DNA from: CAYOVG01 sp964407285
GTDB lineage: Bacteria > Desulfobacterota > Syntrophobacteria > Syntrophobacterales > Syntrophobacteraceae
DNA length: 64,000 nucleotides
Assembly (NCBI GenBank): GCA_964407285.1
Contig: CAYOVG010000003.1
Coordinates: 1-64,000, forward strand
Reading direction: 5' to 3'
This document shows positions 54,173-63,923 of this stretch, piece after piece. A model generated the notes under the pieces. That model had not been told where the DNA came from. It ran no database searches and was given only the letters and a program-made list of their open reading frames with translations. Positions within the stretch are counted from its first letter, which is position 1. Each line of letters starts with the position of its first letter. The position numbers were made by a program, and so were the translations under genes.

Positions 54173-54311
54173 CTTGGTTCATAAGCCATGTATTTAAGGT
54201 AATGCTTGAAAGGACCCATCGTCATTTCCGCGCCGGCGGGAATACGGGATTTTCGAGGTTTCCCGGACCCCCGCTCCCCGCCTGCGCGGGGACAAGCTTC
54301 GCGGGGGCGAC
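54173..54311. repeat. Dispersed repeat copy B
   Basis: It starts GGTTCATAAGCCATG, then AGGACCCATCGTCATTTCCG, CGGGAATACGGG, TTTCGAGGTTTCCCGGACCC, and ends GCGGGGGCGACG. Blocks and order match copy A at 9743-9866. It lies upstream of the MFS gene, whose frame it nearly touches. A small extra GACAAGCTTCGCGGG insertion lengthens the right arm. Confidence 0.75.
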
Positions 54312-54475
54312 GGCTTAAGTGCCGCCCTATTTTGAACCCTGCCCTTTCTTCCCTCATTCATTGTGGGGTTTTGTCCGGTGACGGGACGGACGGCAAAGGG
54401 CTTTTGAACGGCTCTTCCTCCGACTCCCGGCTTCCATACCGCGTTCGGATCATTCAATCTGTATATCGCTCATAT

Positions 54476-54495
54476 CTTATTGAACGTTCAATAAG
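54476..54495. promoter_or_regulatory. 20-bp perfect palindrome, TetR-operator-like
   Basis: CTTATTGAACGTTCAATAAG is a perfect palindrome. Its centre TGAACGTTCA resembles operators of TetR/AcrR-family repressors. It lies about 320 bp upstream of the MFS start and 270 bp upstream of the lipoprotein gene. No TetR gene is in the window, so the regulator is unknown. Confidence 0.5.
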
Positions 54496-54768
54496 AAGTC
54501 AAATGCGGGGAAAAAGGTGGAGTGCGGCGCGTTCGCGGGGACTGCGGTCAAATGCCGGCGGACCGCCGTCGGATGCTGTTCTTCGGGGTACTGTTAATCC
54601 AGCAGGATACGGCGCCGGGCAGTATGGGGCCGGAGGCGCCCACGTGGAGGTCCCAAATCTGATTTCCCTTGAATCCCCGGACTTTACAGGATAGATCCCG
54701 GTAGATACCTTTGTCGGGATGGGCCGTCGTTACGGCGTTGACTTACCTGAACTTGCCTGGATCTCGTT

Positions 54769-55377
54769 ATGACTCGCTATTTCGTTCTCGTAATATGTTG
54801 GGCTGCAATTGCGATGGGAATGGCGTCCTGCGCGACGGCGCACAGGGCGACGACCGCCGGGAATCCCGCTGGAGCGGTCAACCCGGAGGCGGCGCGGGCG
54901 GAAGCGGCGGGACCCGCAACCGCGTCTCCCGGTACGACCGTGTCCTCCGGCAACTCCGTGTCCCCCGTGTCCCCCGCGACACCGGCGACACCGGCGACAC
55001 CCGGCGCGCCCGGAACACCGGGGACCTCCGAAGCGTCGGGGGCGTCCGGGTCCCACAAGGCTTCCAGGTCGCCCGGTTCCGGCATGCCCGGTTCGTCGTC
55101 CGGCATGTTCCTGCGGGTTTTGCGCAATACTCTCGACATCCTGAGAGATATCGCATGGATGATCAAATCGGCCATGCACTTGTGGACCGGTTCCTACTTC
55201 GCCGATTCGCTCGACGCCGCCGCGTGCGGCGCCTGCAAGAGCAAGACTCCCCCTCCAGCCCTGGTTTCCGCTTCACGTTCAAGCCTGAACCCCGTCCCCC
55301 GGATCTGTCTCCCGGATGCGTCCGCGACCGCGGCCGGACGAAAACCGCTAAAGTTTGACGGCGGGAGTCCGATATGA
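54769..55377 (+). CDS. Low-complexity lipoprotein (202 aa)
   Basis: A 202-residue protein with a lipoprotein signal: MTRYFVLVICWAAIAMGMAS then C, giving a lipobox ending MASC near residue 21. The mature half is rich in Pro, Thr, Ser, Ala and Gly (VSPATPATPATPGAPGTPGT), a disordered linker. The end has FLRVLRNTLDILRDIAWMIK and a CGACK motif. No family is recognised. The ribosome site is weak. It ends about 145 bp before the HD-GYP gene on the same strand. Confidence 0.6.
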   Translation: MTRYFVLVICWAAIAMGMASCATAHRATTAGNPAGAVNPEAARAEAAGPATASPGTTVSSGNSVSPVSPATPATPATPGAPGTPGTSEASGASGSHKASRSPGSGMPGSSSGMFLRVLRNTLDILRDIAWMIKSAMHLWTGSYFADSLDAAACGACKSKTPPPALVSASRSSLNPVPRICLPDASATAAGRKPLKFDGGSPI

Positions 55378-55521
55378 AAGACATGCGGGAGATGTGGCGC
55401 CGGATGGTCGAATGGCCTGTACCTTCAGGTTTTGTGGCGAAGGGACTCCGGGAGCGCGCCGGGACGACGCGTGGACATCCGCTCCGGACTTACCCTTTGG
55501 GAATGCAAGGGAGCACCAGTC

Positions 55522-56946
55522 ATGGGCAGACCGACTCTTACCGATGTCAATCCGTTCTATCTCGGCAATGTTATGGATCTGGCCAGGGAGCACGAAGTCG
55601 TCACGAGCGACGACATATACAGCGCCCAGGGGATGAAGCTCGTCGCCAGGGGGAGAAGAGTTGACGAAAGCCTGTACGAGCGGCTGATCAACTTCAGTTT
55701 GCGCACTCCGCTGGAATCCTGCCTGGCTGTGGGCGACGGCGTGAGGGTCGAGACGCTCATGGAGGAAGCCGAAGCATTGCTGGAAGAGGTCGGACCGCTG
55801 TCGGCGCTCATGCGGACCACGAATTCCACCCGCAAAGCCATGTCCGTGCTCAAAGAGACCCGCCTGGACCAGGTCGGCGCTCTGCTCATCACCATGGAAA
55901 AGGGTATGGGAACTCTGCCCCACAGCGTCCTCGTCTCTCTTTTCTGCCTGGCCGTCGGGATCGGGTTGAACCTCGGCGAGGATAACCTCCGCGTGCTCGT
56001 CATGGCCGGAATGCTGCACGACGCAGGGGAGCTTTACATCGACCGGGAGTATCTGAAACCGAACCGCCGGTTGCAGCCCCGGGAATGGAAGCACGTCGCC
56101 GTGCATCCCCACATCGGCGAACTCGTCATCCGTGAAGTGGCGGGGTATCCGGAGCGCGTGGCCGCGGCGGTCGGCGAGCACCATGAAAGGCCGAACGGAT
56201 TCGGCTATCCGCGCCGGATAACCGGTGACAGGATGAGCGTGCCGGGGAAGATACTGATGGCCGGTGAGGCCCTGGGCAGTCTCTTCACGAGGGACCGCTG
56301 GTCTGTGCGGCGCGTGAGCCTGGCCGTCAGCTTCATTCCCGGAGAATACCCGCCGGAGATAGTCTCTCTTATCGCGAGCATTCCTGTATCCGACGAATCC
56401 GCAGATTCGGGGAAATCCGGAGATTCCGTGGATTCGGGGGAATTGGATGCTCCCGGTTCCGGACGCAAGCCTCGGGGGGCGTCACCGGGCGGGGCGGCGC
56501 ATGCCGATGCGCCGCTGGACGGCGACCAAGTTGCCTGGATGAAACGCATCGACAATACGATAATCGGAGCGCTCGACGGGGTGGAGCAAGCGCTGGCGCG
56601 GGAAAAGGTCCCCTCCGCCCGGAGCGCTTTCCTTCAGCAGGTGCGGAAGCGGCTGCTCGTTCTTCAGGCCGCCATGCGGGACACCGTGTTCTCCCCTCAT
56701 GAGGGGCTGTATGCGGATACCGACTGTGAAACGGAAACCATCTCCCTGGAGATCCGGACGGTCATCCATGAAATAGAGTGGAGGCTGCGCGAAGTCTCGC
56801 GCCACATGGCGCTGAACTCCATGGCCGGAAAGGGGGATACCGGCGGTTCCGACGATTCCGGCCACTACTTCGACTGGATGGCCGACTGCCTGGATCGAAC
56901 TCCCGCAAACGCCCCCCGGCGCGCCGGATGCCGCCATGCGGCGTAG
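55522..56946 (+). CDS. HD-GYP-like phosphohydrolase with degenerate motifs
   Basis: A 474-residue soluble protein. A helical N-terminal half (about 1-135) precedes an HD-GYP-type domain with MLHDAGELYIDREYLKPNRR, HPHIGELVIREVAGYP and GEHHERPNGFGYPRR. HD-GYP proteins hydrolyse cyclic di-GMP. Here the usual HDxGK lysine is Glu (HDAGE) and HHExxDG has Asn, so activity is uncertain. A Ser/Asp-rich linker (SADSGKSGDSVDSGELD) joins a helical C-terminal region. GGGAG lies 8 nt before the ATG at 55522. The last 72 bp lie inside the first copy of a 612-bp tandem duplication. Confidence 0.82.
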   Translation: MGRPTLTDVNPFYLGNVMDLAREHEVVTSDDIYSAQGMKLVARGRRVDESLYERLINFSLRTPLESCLAVGDGVRVETLMEEAEALLEEVGPLSALMRTTNSTRKAMSVLKETRLDQVGALLITMEKGMGTLPHSVLVSLFCLAVGIGLNLGEDNLRVLVMAGMLHDAGELYIDREYLKPNRRLQPREWKHVAVHPHIGELVIREVAGYPERVAAAVGEHHERPNGFGYPRRITGDRMSVPGKILMAGEALGSLFTRDRWSVRRVSLAVSFIPGEYPPEIVSLIASIPVSDESADSGKSGDSVDSGELDAPGSGRKPRGASPGGAAHADAPLDGDQVAWMKRIDNTIIGALDGVEQALAREKVPSARSAFLQQVRKRLLVLQAAMRDTVFSPHEGLYADTDCETETISLEIRTVIHEIEWRLREVSRHMALNSMAGKGDTGGSDDSGHYFDWMADCLDRTPANAPRRAGCRHAA

Positions 56947-58098
56947 GGCGCCGCATGGGACAGCATGATGTGAACTGGAGCGCTTTCATGAAATAACCGC
57001 CATCCTCGTCATTTTGCCTGCGGCGCCCGCGGATTATGAAAACCCCTGCCGGGCCCCGGTCGATAACGCTTCTCCCGTCCATATCGTTCTACTCAATGCT
57101 TACCTTTACTATACCGGCAGACGGGGCCTGTCCCCGGATATCGATCGCGCTCTGCAATCTCCAATGGGCGGATATGCCATTCCTATCCGGACGAAAGCGC
57201 CCTGGACCGTTTGCCGGGATAGGCGCAATCTTCCTGCAATATGCCGTATTTTGAGTTAGTCCGACTCGTGTTTATGAGTATCGCAACAGGAGAGAGCCAT
57301 GCCCACCTATACAGTTCAATTCCCGGACGAGACCGACAAGGTATTGCAGGAAATGTCCAGGAAGCAGGATGTAGACAAGAAGGAGATCCTTCGCCGCGCC
57401 ATCGCTCTTTACAAGTACCTGGAGGAGGAACTCGACAAAGGGGACGGAAATAAACTGGTCATTGCGGATAAGGACGATAAGCCCGTTGGATGGCCGACTG
57501 CCTGGATCGAACTCCCGCAAACGCCCCCCGGCGCGCCGGATGCCGCCATGCGGCGTAGGGCGCCGCATGGGACAGCATGATGTGAACTGGAGCGCTTTCA
57601 TGAAATAACCGCCATCCTCGTCATTTTGCCTGCGGCGCCCGCGGATTATGAAAACCCCTGCCGGGCCCCGGTCGATAACGCTTCTCCCGTCCATATCGTT
57701 CTACTCAATGCTTACCTTTACTATACCGGCAGACGGGGCCTGTCCCCGGATATCGATCGCGCTCTGCAATCTCCAATGGGCGGATATGCCATTCCTATCC
57801 GGACGAAAGCGCCCTGGACCGTTTGCCGGGATAGGCGCAATCTTCCTGCAATATGCCGTATTTTGAGTTAGTCCGACTCGTGTTTATGAGTATCGCAACA
57901 GGAGAGAGCCATGCCCACCTATACAGTTCAATTCCCGGACGAGACCGACAAGGTATTGCAGGAAATGTCCAGGAAGCAGGATGTAGACAAGAAGGAGATC
58001 CTTCGCCGCGCCATCGCTCTTTACAAGTACCTGGAGGAGGAACTCGACAAAGGGGACGGAAATAAACTGGTCATTGCGGATAAGGACGATAAGCCCGT
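56875..58098 (+). repeat. Perfect tandem duplication, two 612-bp units
   Basis: Unit 1 is 56875-57486 and unit 2 is 57487-58098; I found no difference on reading through both. Each carries the 3' end of the HD-GYP gene, the intergenic region and most of the ribbon-helix-helix gene. 612 is a multiple of three. Identity implies a very recent event or a sequencing/assembly artefact. Confidence 0.9.
57299..57580 (+). CDS. Ribbon-helix-helix protein, first copy with chimeric C-terminus
   Basis: This 93-residue product shares its first 63 residues with the intact copy at 57911: MPTYTVQFPDETDKVLQEMS, RKQDVDKKEILRRAIALYKY. At the duplication junction it runs into the 3' end of the HD-GYP gene in another frame, giving an unrelated tail (GWPTAWIELPQTPPGAPDAA). 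The RHH DNA-binding core is intact, so it could still fold and compete with the normal copy. Confidence 0.75.
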   Translation: MPTYTVQFPDETDKVLQEMSRKQDVDKKEILRRAIALYKYLEEELDKGDGNKLVIADKDDKPVGWPTAWIELPQTPPGAPDAAMRRRAPHGTA

Positions 58099-58129
58099 TA
58101 AGGAAGTCGTGATCAGGAAGAAACGGTAG
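57911..58129 (+). CDS. Ribbon-helix-helix DNA-binding protein (72 aa)
   Basis: A 72-residue RHH (CopG/MetJ-fold) protein: strand MPTYTVQFPDE, helix KVLQEMSRKQ, turn DVDKKE and helix ILRRAIALYKYLEEELDKGD. The native tail is KPVKEVVIRKKR. RHH proteins bind DNA as dimers and often serve as antitoxins or autoregulators. AGGAGAGAG precedes the ATG. No toxin gene is recognised next to it; a STAND-NTPase remnant follows. Confidence 0.8.
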   Translation: MPTYTVQFPDETDKVLQEMSRKQDVDKKEILRRAIALYKYLEEELDKGDGNKLVIADKDDKPVKEVVIRKKR

Positions 58130-58145
58130 GACACGGTCCGGAAAG

Positions 58146-59091
58146 ATGTCCGGGTCCCGTTTGCGCCTTATCGAGGGTAGGGCAACCTCGGATGCATTCC
58201 GGAGGGGGATCGAGCGGGTTCGATGGGATGAAGGGATAGGAGAAAAGCGCTGTCCCGACGAATCGCTCCCCGATAGGGGACCGTCGCCGTTCAAGAGGCT
58301 TTGCCTGCGCCGGGCCGATTCATGCACATGCGCCATTGCTTTTAATGCCGTTGGAGCGGGGGAACTCACGGTCCGTGAGCTTTCACCCGAGAAGCCCGAG
58401 CACTTCCGCATACCCCGCAACGTGGACAGGGTGCTGGGGCGGGAGGTGTCCATAGCGCGGCGCATGGAGCAACTCCTGCCTGCGAAACTGGGCATTTTGG
58501 AGCGCAAAACCCGGCTCGTCAACCTGCACGGGGAAGGGGGAATCGGCAAGACCCGCCTGGCCCAGGCCGTATGCGACCGGCTGGAGGAGTACCGGCGCTT
58601 CGGGGGCGGAATATACGAGGTCGATTGCGAGGAGGTCTCCGACAGTCTCCAACTGGCCCTCGCTGTCTTCAAGGCCATGAGCGTGGAAGAAGGGCAAAGG
58701 GTTGCAGACCCCGTGCGGGCGCTTCCCGCTTTCATGGAGGATCTTTCCCGACAAAAGCGGGACCTGCTCCTCTTTCTGGATAACGTCGATGAACTCTTTG
58801 CGCCGCGCGCCGGTTTCCAGGGCGTTCACCCGGCCGTCCTTCTGAAAACGATCTTTTCGCAATGCGACTCCGTCCGTATCCTCACCACCTGCCGCACCAG
58901 GGTGGGATTGTCGGACTTCGGGTCCAATATGGAGGTAGATCCTCAGCGGGTATCCGGATGCGTTCCTACGAAACTTCATGGTGGCCCACAACAATCTGAT
59001 TGATGTGCTTACAAAAATGGGATGTGAAGAGGAAGTCGAAAGAGAGCGGGAGAAGCTTCGGAAAGTATTGAAGATGCTCTCCGGAGATTAG
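58146..59091 (+). pseudogene. STAND (NB-ARC-like) NTPase, internally deleted and frameshifted
   Basis: The 5' frame (to 59003) encodes IPRNVDRVLGREVSIARRME, a Walker A GEGGIGKTRLAQAV, a Walker B RDLLLFLDNVDEL and a sensor-like RILTTCRTRVGLSDFG. This is the start of a STAND P-loop domain. It then loses phase. From 58951 the +1 frame continues NFMVAHNNLIDVLTKMGCEE and EREKLRKVLKMLSGD to a stop at 59091, like the last TPR helices of such proteins. The winged-helix and repeat middle are missing. It is probably a deletion remnant of a signalling or defence NTPase. Confidence 0.65.
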
Positions 59092-59122
59092 GAAGGGCTA
59101 TGCTACGGCTCACTCACATTGG

Positions 59123-59335
59123 GGAAGAGCCGACGATGTCGGCCCCAACCCAACCCCTCTCCCCCAAAGGGCAATGCTGTTGGCTTAGACTCGCATTCCC
59201 CGCCCGCGTAGGGGCGGGCGTCATTCCCGCGTAAGCGGGGGAATCCAGGGATTTCAAGGTCTTCCGGACCCCCGCTTTCGCGGGGGTGACGTTGAGTCAA
59301 CAACATTGTCCCCAAAGGGGGAGAGGGGGCAAATC
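59123..59335. repeat. Composite inverted-repeat element with dispersed repeat copy C inside
   Basis: Outer arms (about 59150-59190 and 59293-59330) are imperfect inverted copies sharing CCCCTCTCCCCC and the CAATG-TTGTTG-GACTC blocks. Inside, 59219-59292 is copy C of the dispersed repeat (GTCATTCCCGC, GGAATCCAGG, TTTCAAGGT, CTTCCGGACCCCCGC, CGGGGGTGACG). It fills the gap between the STAND remnant and the DUF362 gene and has no coding capacity. Confidence 0.7.
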
Positions 59336-59354
59336 AATTCAGACCTTGCCCGGT

Positions 59355-60503
59355 TCAGATTTTCACCAGTTCATACTCCCTGGTTCCCAGTCCCACTTCG
59401 TGGGCGTAGTCGAGTTGGTGTTCCCACGGGATGTGGGAGTACACGGCCCGGACCTTGTCCGTGCATGCGGCGGGGTTTTCGATGCAGCACGTGGCGAGGA
59501 CCGGTTGGGAGTTGAGCAGGTCCACGGAAGCCTGGTCGATGGCCACCGGGTCGGTGGACGCCACGATCCCGATATCCGCCACGATGGGGGCGTCGGCGAA
59601 GGGGTAGCAGTCGCACGCGGGGGAGATCTGGGTGAGGAAGTTCACGTAGAGTGAGCGCTTCTCCTTGCCCTTGACGACTCCCACCGTGTATTCGACCATG
59701 CGCTCCATGAATCCGTCCAGGTCCGTCTGCCAGTTGACCGTGATGGCCCCCTGCGGGCAGGTATGGATACACCCGGCGCAGCCGACGCACGCTTCGCCGT
59801 CGATCGACGCCGTCTTGCGCGCTTCCGGCACGGGGCGGGGCGCGCCCTCCGGTCGGTCAACGAGGGTGATGGCGGAGTGGGCGCATCCTTCCCGGCAAAG
59901 ACCGCATCCCACGCATTTTTCCACCTGCACCGACGGCGCAATTTCGGAATGCTGCACCATCTTGCCCATGCGGGACGCCGCGCCCATCCCCAGGTTCTTA
60001 ATGGTACCGCCGAAGCCGGCCATTTCGTGCAGTTTGAAGTGGGCCACGGAAACCAGTGAATCCGCCTCCACGACGGCCGATCCGATGAAGACTTCCTTGC
60101 ACCGCTTGAGATTCACCGGGACGGCGATTTCGTCCCTTCCTTTGAGGCCGTCCGCCATGACCAGGGGGGCTCCCACCACCGCATCCACGAAGCCGTTGGC
60201 GTAGGCCGTCGCCAGGTGGTCCACCGCGTTGGACCGCGTGCCCACGTAGAGGGTGCTCGCGTCGGTCAGGAACGGCTTTCCGCCCGCCGCCTTCACCGCA
60301 TCCACGATGGGGCGTATCAGCAGAGGCCGGATGAAGGCAGTGTTTCCGCGCTCGCCGAAGTGGATCTTGATGGCGGACAGGCCGCCCTTTTTCGTGCATT
60401 TTTCGATTCCCGCGGCCTCCACCAGCGCCTGGATCTTGCCCAGCAGGTTCCGCTCCATGTTTGTCCGAAGATCGGTGAAGTAGACTTTGCTCTTGTTCTC
60501 CAT
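59355..60503 (-). CDS. DUF362 protein with 2[4Fe-4S] ferredoxin domain
   Basis: A 382-residue protein. The DUF362 domain surrounds an inserted ferredoxin domain: IKIHFGERGNTAFIRPLLIR, ASTLYVGTRSNAVDHLATAY and HEMAGFGGTIKNLGMGAASR come first. Two [4Fe-4S] motifs follow, CVGCGLCREGC and CVGCAGCIHTCPQGA. The end has DCYPFADAPIVADIGIVAST and DPVAIDQASVDLLN. Such proteins are common in anaerobes; the redox partner is unknown. ATG at 60503 has AAGGA 8 nt upstream. A 30-bp-arm hairpin lies just upstream. Confidence 0.9.
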   Translation of the reverse strand: MENKSKVYFTDLRTNMERNLLGKIQALVEAAGIEKCTKKGGLSAIKIHFGERGNTAFIRPLLIRPIVDAVKAAGGKPFLTDASTLYVGTRSNAVDHLATAYANGFVDAVVGAPLVMADGLKGRDEIAVPVNLKRCKEVFIGSAVVEADSLVSVAHFKLHEMAGFGGTIKNLGMGAASRMGKMVQHSEIAPSVQVEKCVGCGLCREGCAHSAITLVDRPEGAPRPVPEARKTASIDGEACVGCAGCIHTCPQGAITVNWQTDLDGFMERMVEYTVGVVKGKEKRSLYVNFLTQISPACDCYPFADAPIVADIGIVASTDPVAIDQASVDLLNSQPVLATCCIENPAACTDKVRAVYSHIPWEHQLDYAHEVGLGTREYELVKI

Positions 60504-60537
60504 AACTCCCGTCCTTTTTCCAATCCTTTTCATTCTT

Positions 60538-60609
60538 GACCACGAAAGGCGCGAAACCACACGAAAATGAAACCAGCCCTTTTCGTGTGGTTTCGCGCCT
60601 TTCGTGGTC
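60538..60609. repeat. Long perfect hairpin (30-bp arms, 12-nt loop)
   Basis: Arms 60538-60567 and 60580-60609 are perfectly complementary, with core ACGAAAGGCGCGAAACCACA. It sits between the DUF1614 gene stop (60621) and the DUF362 gene start (60503), both minus strand. It may end DUF1614 transcription or be a dispersed repeat of the CACGAAAGGCxCGAAA type. Confidence 0.85.
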
Positions 60610-60620
60610 GATCAGGGGCG

Positions 60621-61295
60621 TCAGGCCAGCAGCACGGCCAGGATGCCCGTGAGGAATATGCCGTCGAAAGTCCCCGCTCCCCCTATGGACGCCACCGGAG
60701 CGCGGAGCCGGCCCAGCTTGTTCAGGTTCAGAATGTCGGCCCCTATGAGGGTCCCCAGCGTGCCCGAAACGTACGCCGTGGCCGGGGCCCATCCGGTGGG
60801 GGACAGGATGAGCGCCGTAATGGCCGCCGCGATGGGGGGCACCAGCATGGGGGTCGCCACTCCGATTCCGGGCACCGGCCTGGCCATCCTGTGGACGACC
60901 CACGTGACGACCGCCAGCGCCAGGAGCATGCGTATCGGGTATTCGGTGCGCGCCAGCAGGAACAGCGAGAAAAGCGTCGGTATGACGGCCCCTCCGACGT
61001 TGACCGCCAGCACCATCTCCCTCGGGTCCTCCCACCGGGGCGGCCGGAACCGCAGCCCGAAGTAGGAGACATAGTCGATATCCCGCGGTTCGGCTTCTAT
61101 GCGAATCCTTTTGACTGGGATATTGATCATGCTCCCCACCATGCAGAGGAAGAAGAGCGAGAAAAGGTGCTCCGGCGGAATCCCGAGGCGCGAGAAAGCC
61201 GCCGAAATAATGCCGAACTGCACCATGGCGAACACGAAAAACAGGAGGAAGATAAAACCGAAGAAGAAAACAATCAGGAATGGAGGAAAAAACAT
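60621..61295 (-). CDS. DUF1614 membrane protein
   Basis: A 224-residue polytopic membrane protein. Helices lie near residues 1-30, 42-60, 100-118, 125-140 and about 150-175, ending FDGIFLTGILAVLLA. The segments INIPVKRIRIEAEPRDIDYV, LAVNVGGAVIPTLFSLFLLA and IGGAGTFDGIFLTGILAVLL match DUF1614, whose function is unknown. The ATG at 61295 has AGGA 8 nt upstream, better than the ATG at 61301. It is convergent with nothing and lies between DUF362 and pckA on one strand. Confidence 0.85.
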   Translation of the reverse strand: MFFPPFLIVFFFGFIFLLFFVFAMVQFGIISAAFSRLGIPPEHLFSLFFLCMVGSMINIPVKRIRIEAEPRDIDYVSYFGLRFRPPRWEDPREMVLAVNVGGAVIPTLFSLFLLARTEYPIRMLLALAVVTWVVHRMARPVPGIGVATPMLVPPIAAAITALILSPTGWAPATAYVSGTLGTLIGADILNLNKLGRLRAPVASIGGAGTFDGIFLTGILAVLLA

Positions 61296-61533
61296 ACGCA
61301 TTATCCTTTCTCTGCGGCGGTCTGCGGCGGTCCGTCGCCCGATCGGCCCGAGCGCCCTGTCGCTCCGGTGGGGCGCCGCCGGGGTATCATTCTCTTCACG
61401 TGGATATCAGCTTGCCGGTCCCATCGCTCTTTTCCCGTCAATCCCGCTAATCCTGTCACTCCCGTCGTCCACGTCGCCCGGTCTTCCCGTCAGCCTTTCC
61501 TCGTCTCCCTCCCGTCTTTCTCTTTCACATCGC

Positions 61534-63138
<1,605 letters not shown>

Positions 63139-63332
63139 GCATCTCTCCTTCCATGCTCCGCAGGCCTGCCCGGATGGGGCCGTATGGCTTCCCGGTCCGT
63201 CTCCGCGCCGGGTCTGGAGGGCATGTTCGAAAGTTTAGATATATATCCGTAATTATGAGCGATATTCACATTGAAAAGCGCGGCGCGGGCCTGCGATTTC
63301 ATCGCCGCGATACCTTCTCCCCGTGCCTTCGA

Positions 63333-63923
63333 TTACCCCTGGCGGTCCCTCCCTCCGAAAAGGGCCGTAACGGCCCCCACAAGCGTGGAATAGCATAAGT
63401 CAGTCAAAGTTCCCCGCGGCTTCTCACGGGCGGGGTCGGCTTCTCCGGGACGGTTCAGAAGCACCCCGGTGCATCCGGCGCGTGTTGCGGCTTCGACGTC
63501 CGAGCCGCGGTTGCCGATCATGAAGCATCCGGCCGCGGATGTGCGGAAGGTTTCCGCTGCCGCCAGTATCAGGCCGGGGGCCGGTTTTCGGCAGGCGCAC
63601 CCGTCGCGGGGATGGTGCGGGCAGTAAAATGCTCCGAGAACCTCCCCGCCGGCCTCCCGGATGTGGTCAACCATCCGGTGGTGAACGTCCCAAAAATCAT
63701 CCCAGGTCAGGATGCCGCGGCTCAGCGCCGACTGGTTGCTCACGAGCACGATATCGACGCTTTGCCCGTTCAACCACCTCACGGCCTCCAGCGCGTCGGG
63801 ATAGAAATGAAATTCCCGCCAACGTTTGATGTAATCAGGGCTGTCCACGTTTACAACCCCATCGCGATCCAGAAAAAGAATCGCCTGGCCGTTACTCCTC
63901 GCCGAACTCAACCAGCTTATCAT
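63333..63923 (-). CDS. gmhB: D-glycero-D-manno-heptose 1,7-bisphosphate phosphatase (HAD family)
   Basis: A 196-residue HAD phosphatase. The nucleophile motif is LFLDRDGVVNVDSPDYIKRW, motif II is VLVSNQSALSRG, the zinc loop is CPHHPRDGCACRKPAPG, and motifs III/IV follow in FMIGNRGSDVEAATRAGC. The zinc loop and SxYI element identify GmhB, which dephosphorylates heptose bisphosphate for LPS core synthesis. It is minus strand, 195 bp upstream of pckA. Its start is in the last 80 bases of the window, so operon partners are not visible. Confidence 0.9.
   Translation of the reverse strand: MISWLSSARSNGQAILFLDRDGVVNVDSPDYIKRWREFHFYPDALEAVRWLNGQSVDIVLVSNQSALSRGILTWDDFWDVHHRMVDHIREAGGEVLGAFYCPHHPRDGCACRKPAPGLILAAAETFRTSAAGCFMIGNRGSDVEAATRAGCTGVLLNRPGEADPAREKPRGTLTDLCYSTLVGAVTALFGGRDRQG

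Larger units (their letters stand above)
54155..54768. other. Intergenic region with repeat copy B and an operator-like palindrome
   Basis: No gene is supported in these ~610 bases. They hold the dispersed repeat copy (54173-54311) and a 20-bp palindrome (54476-54495), listed separately. The 300 bp after the palindrome lack recognisable signals. Confidence 0.45.

Noticed and set aside
54182..54457. Short minus-strand frames reading MGPFKHYLKYMAYEPS or similar
   Set aside because: They arise from the dispersed repeat (a similar MAYEP string appears in copy A) and are not genes.
57014..57259. Short duplicated frames between the HD-GYP and RHH genes
   Set aside because: Identical in both units only because of the duplication; no ribosome site or family features.
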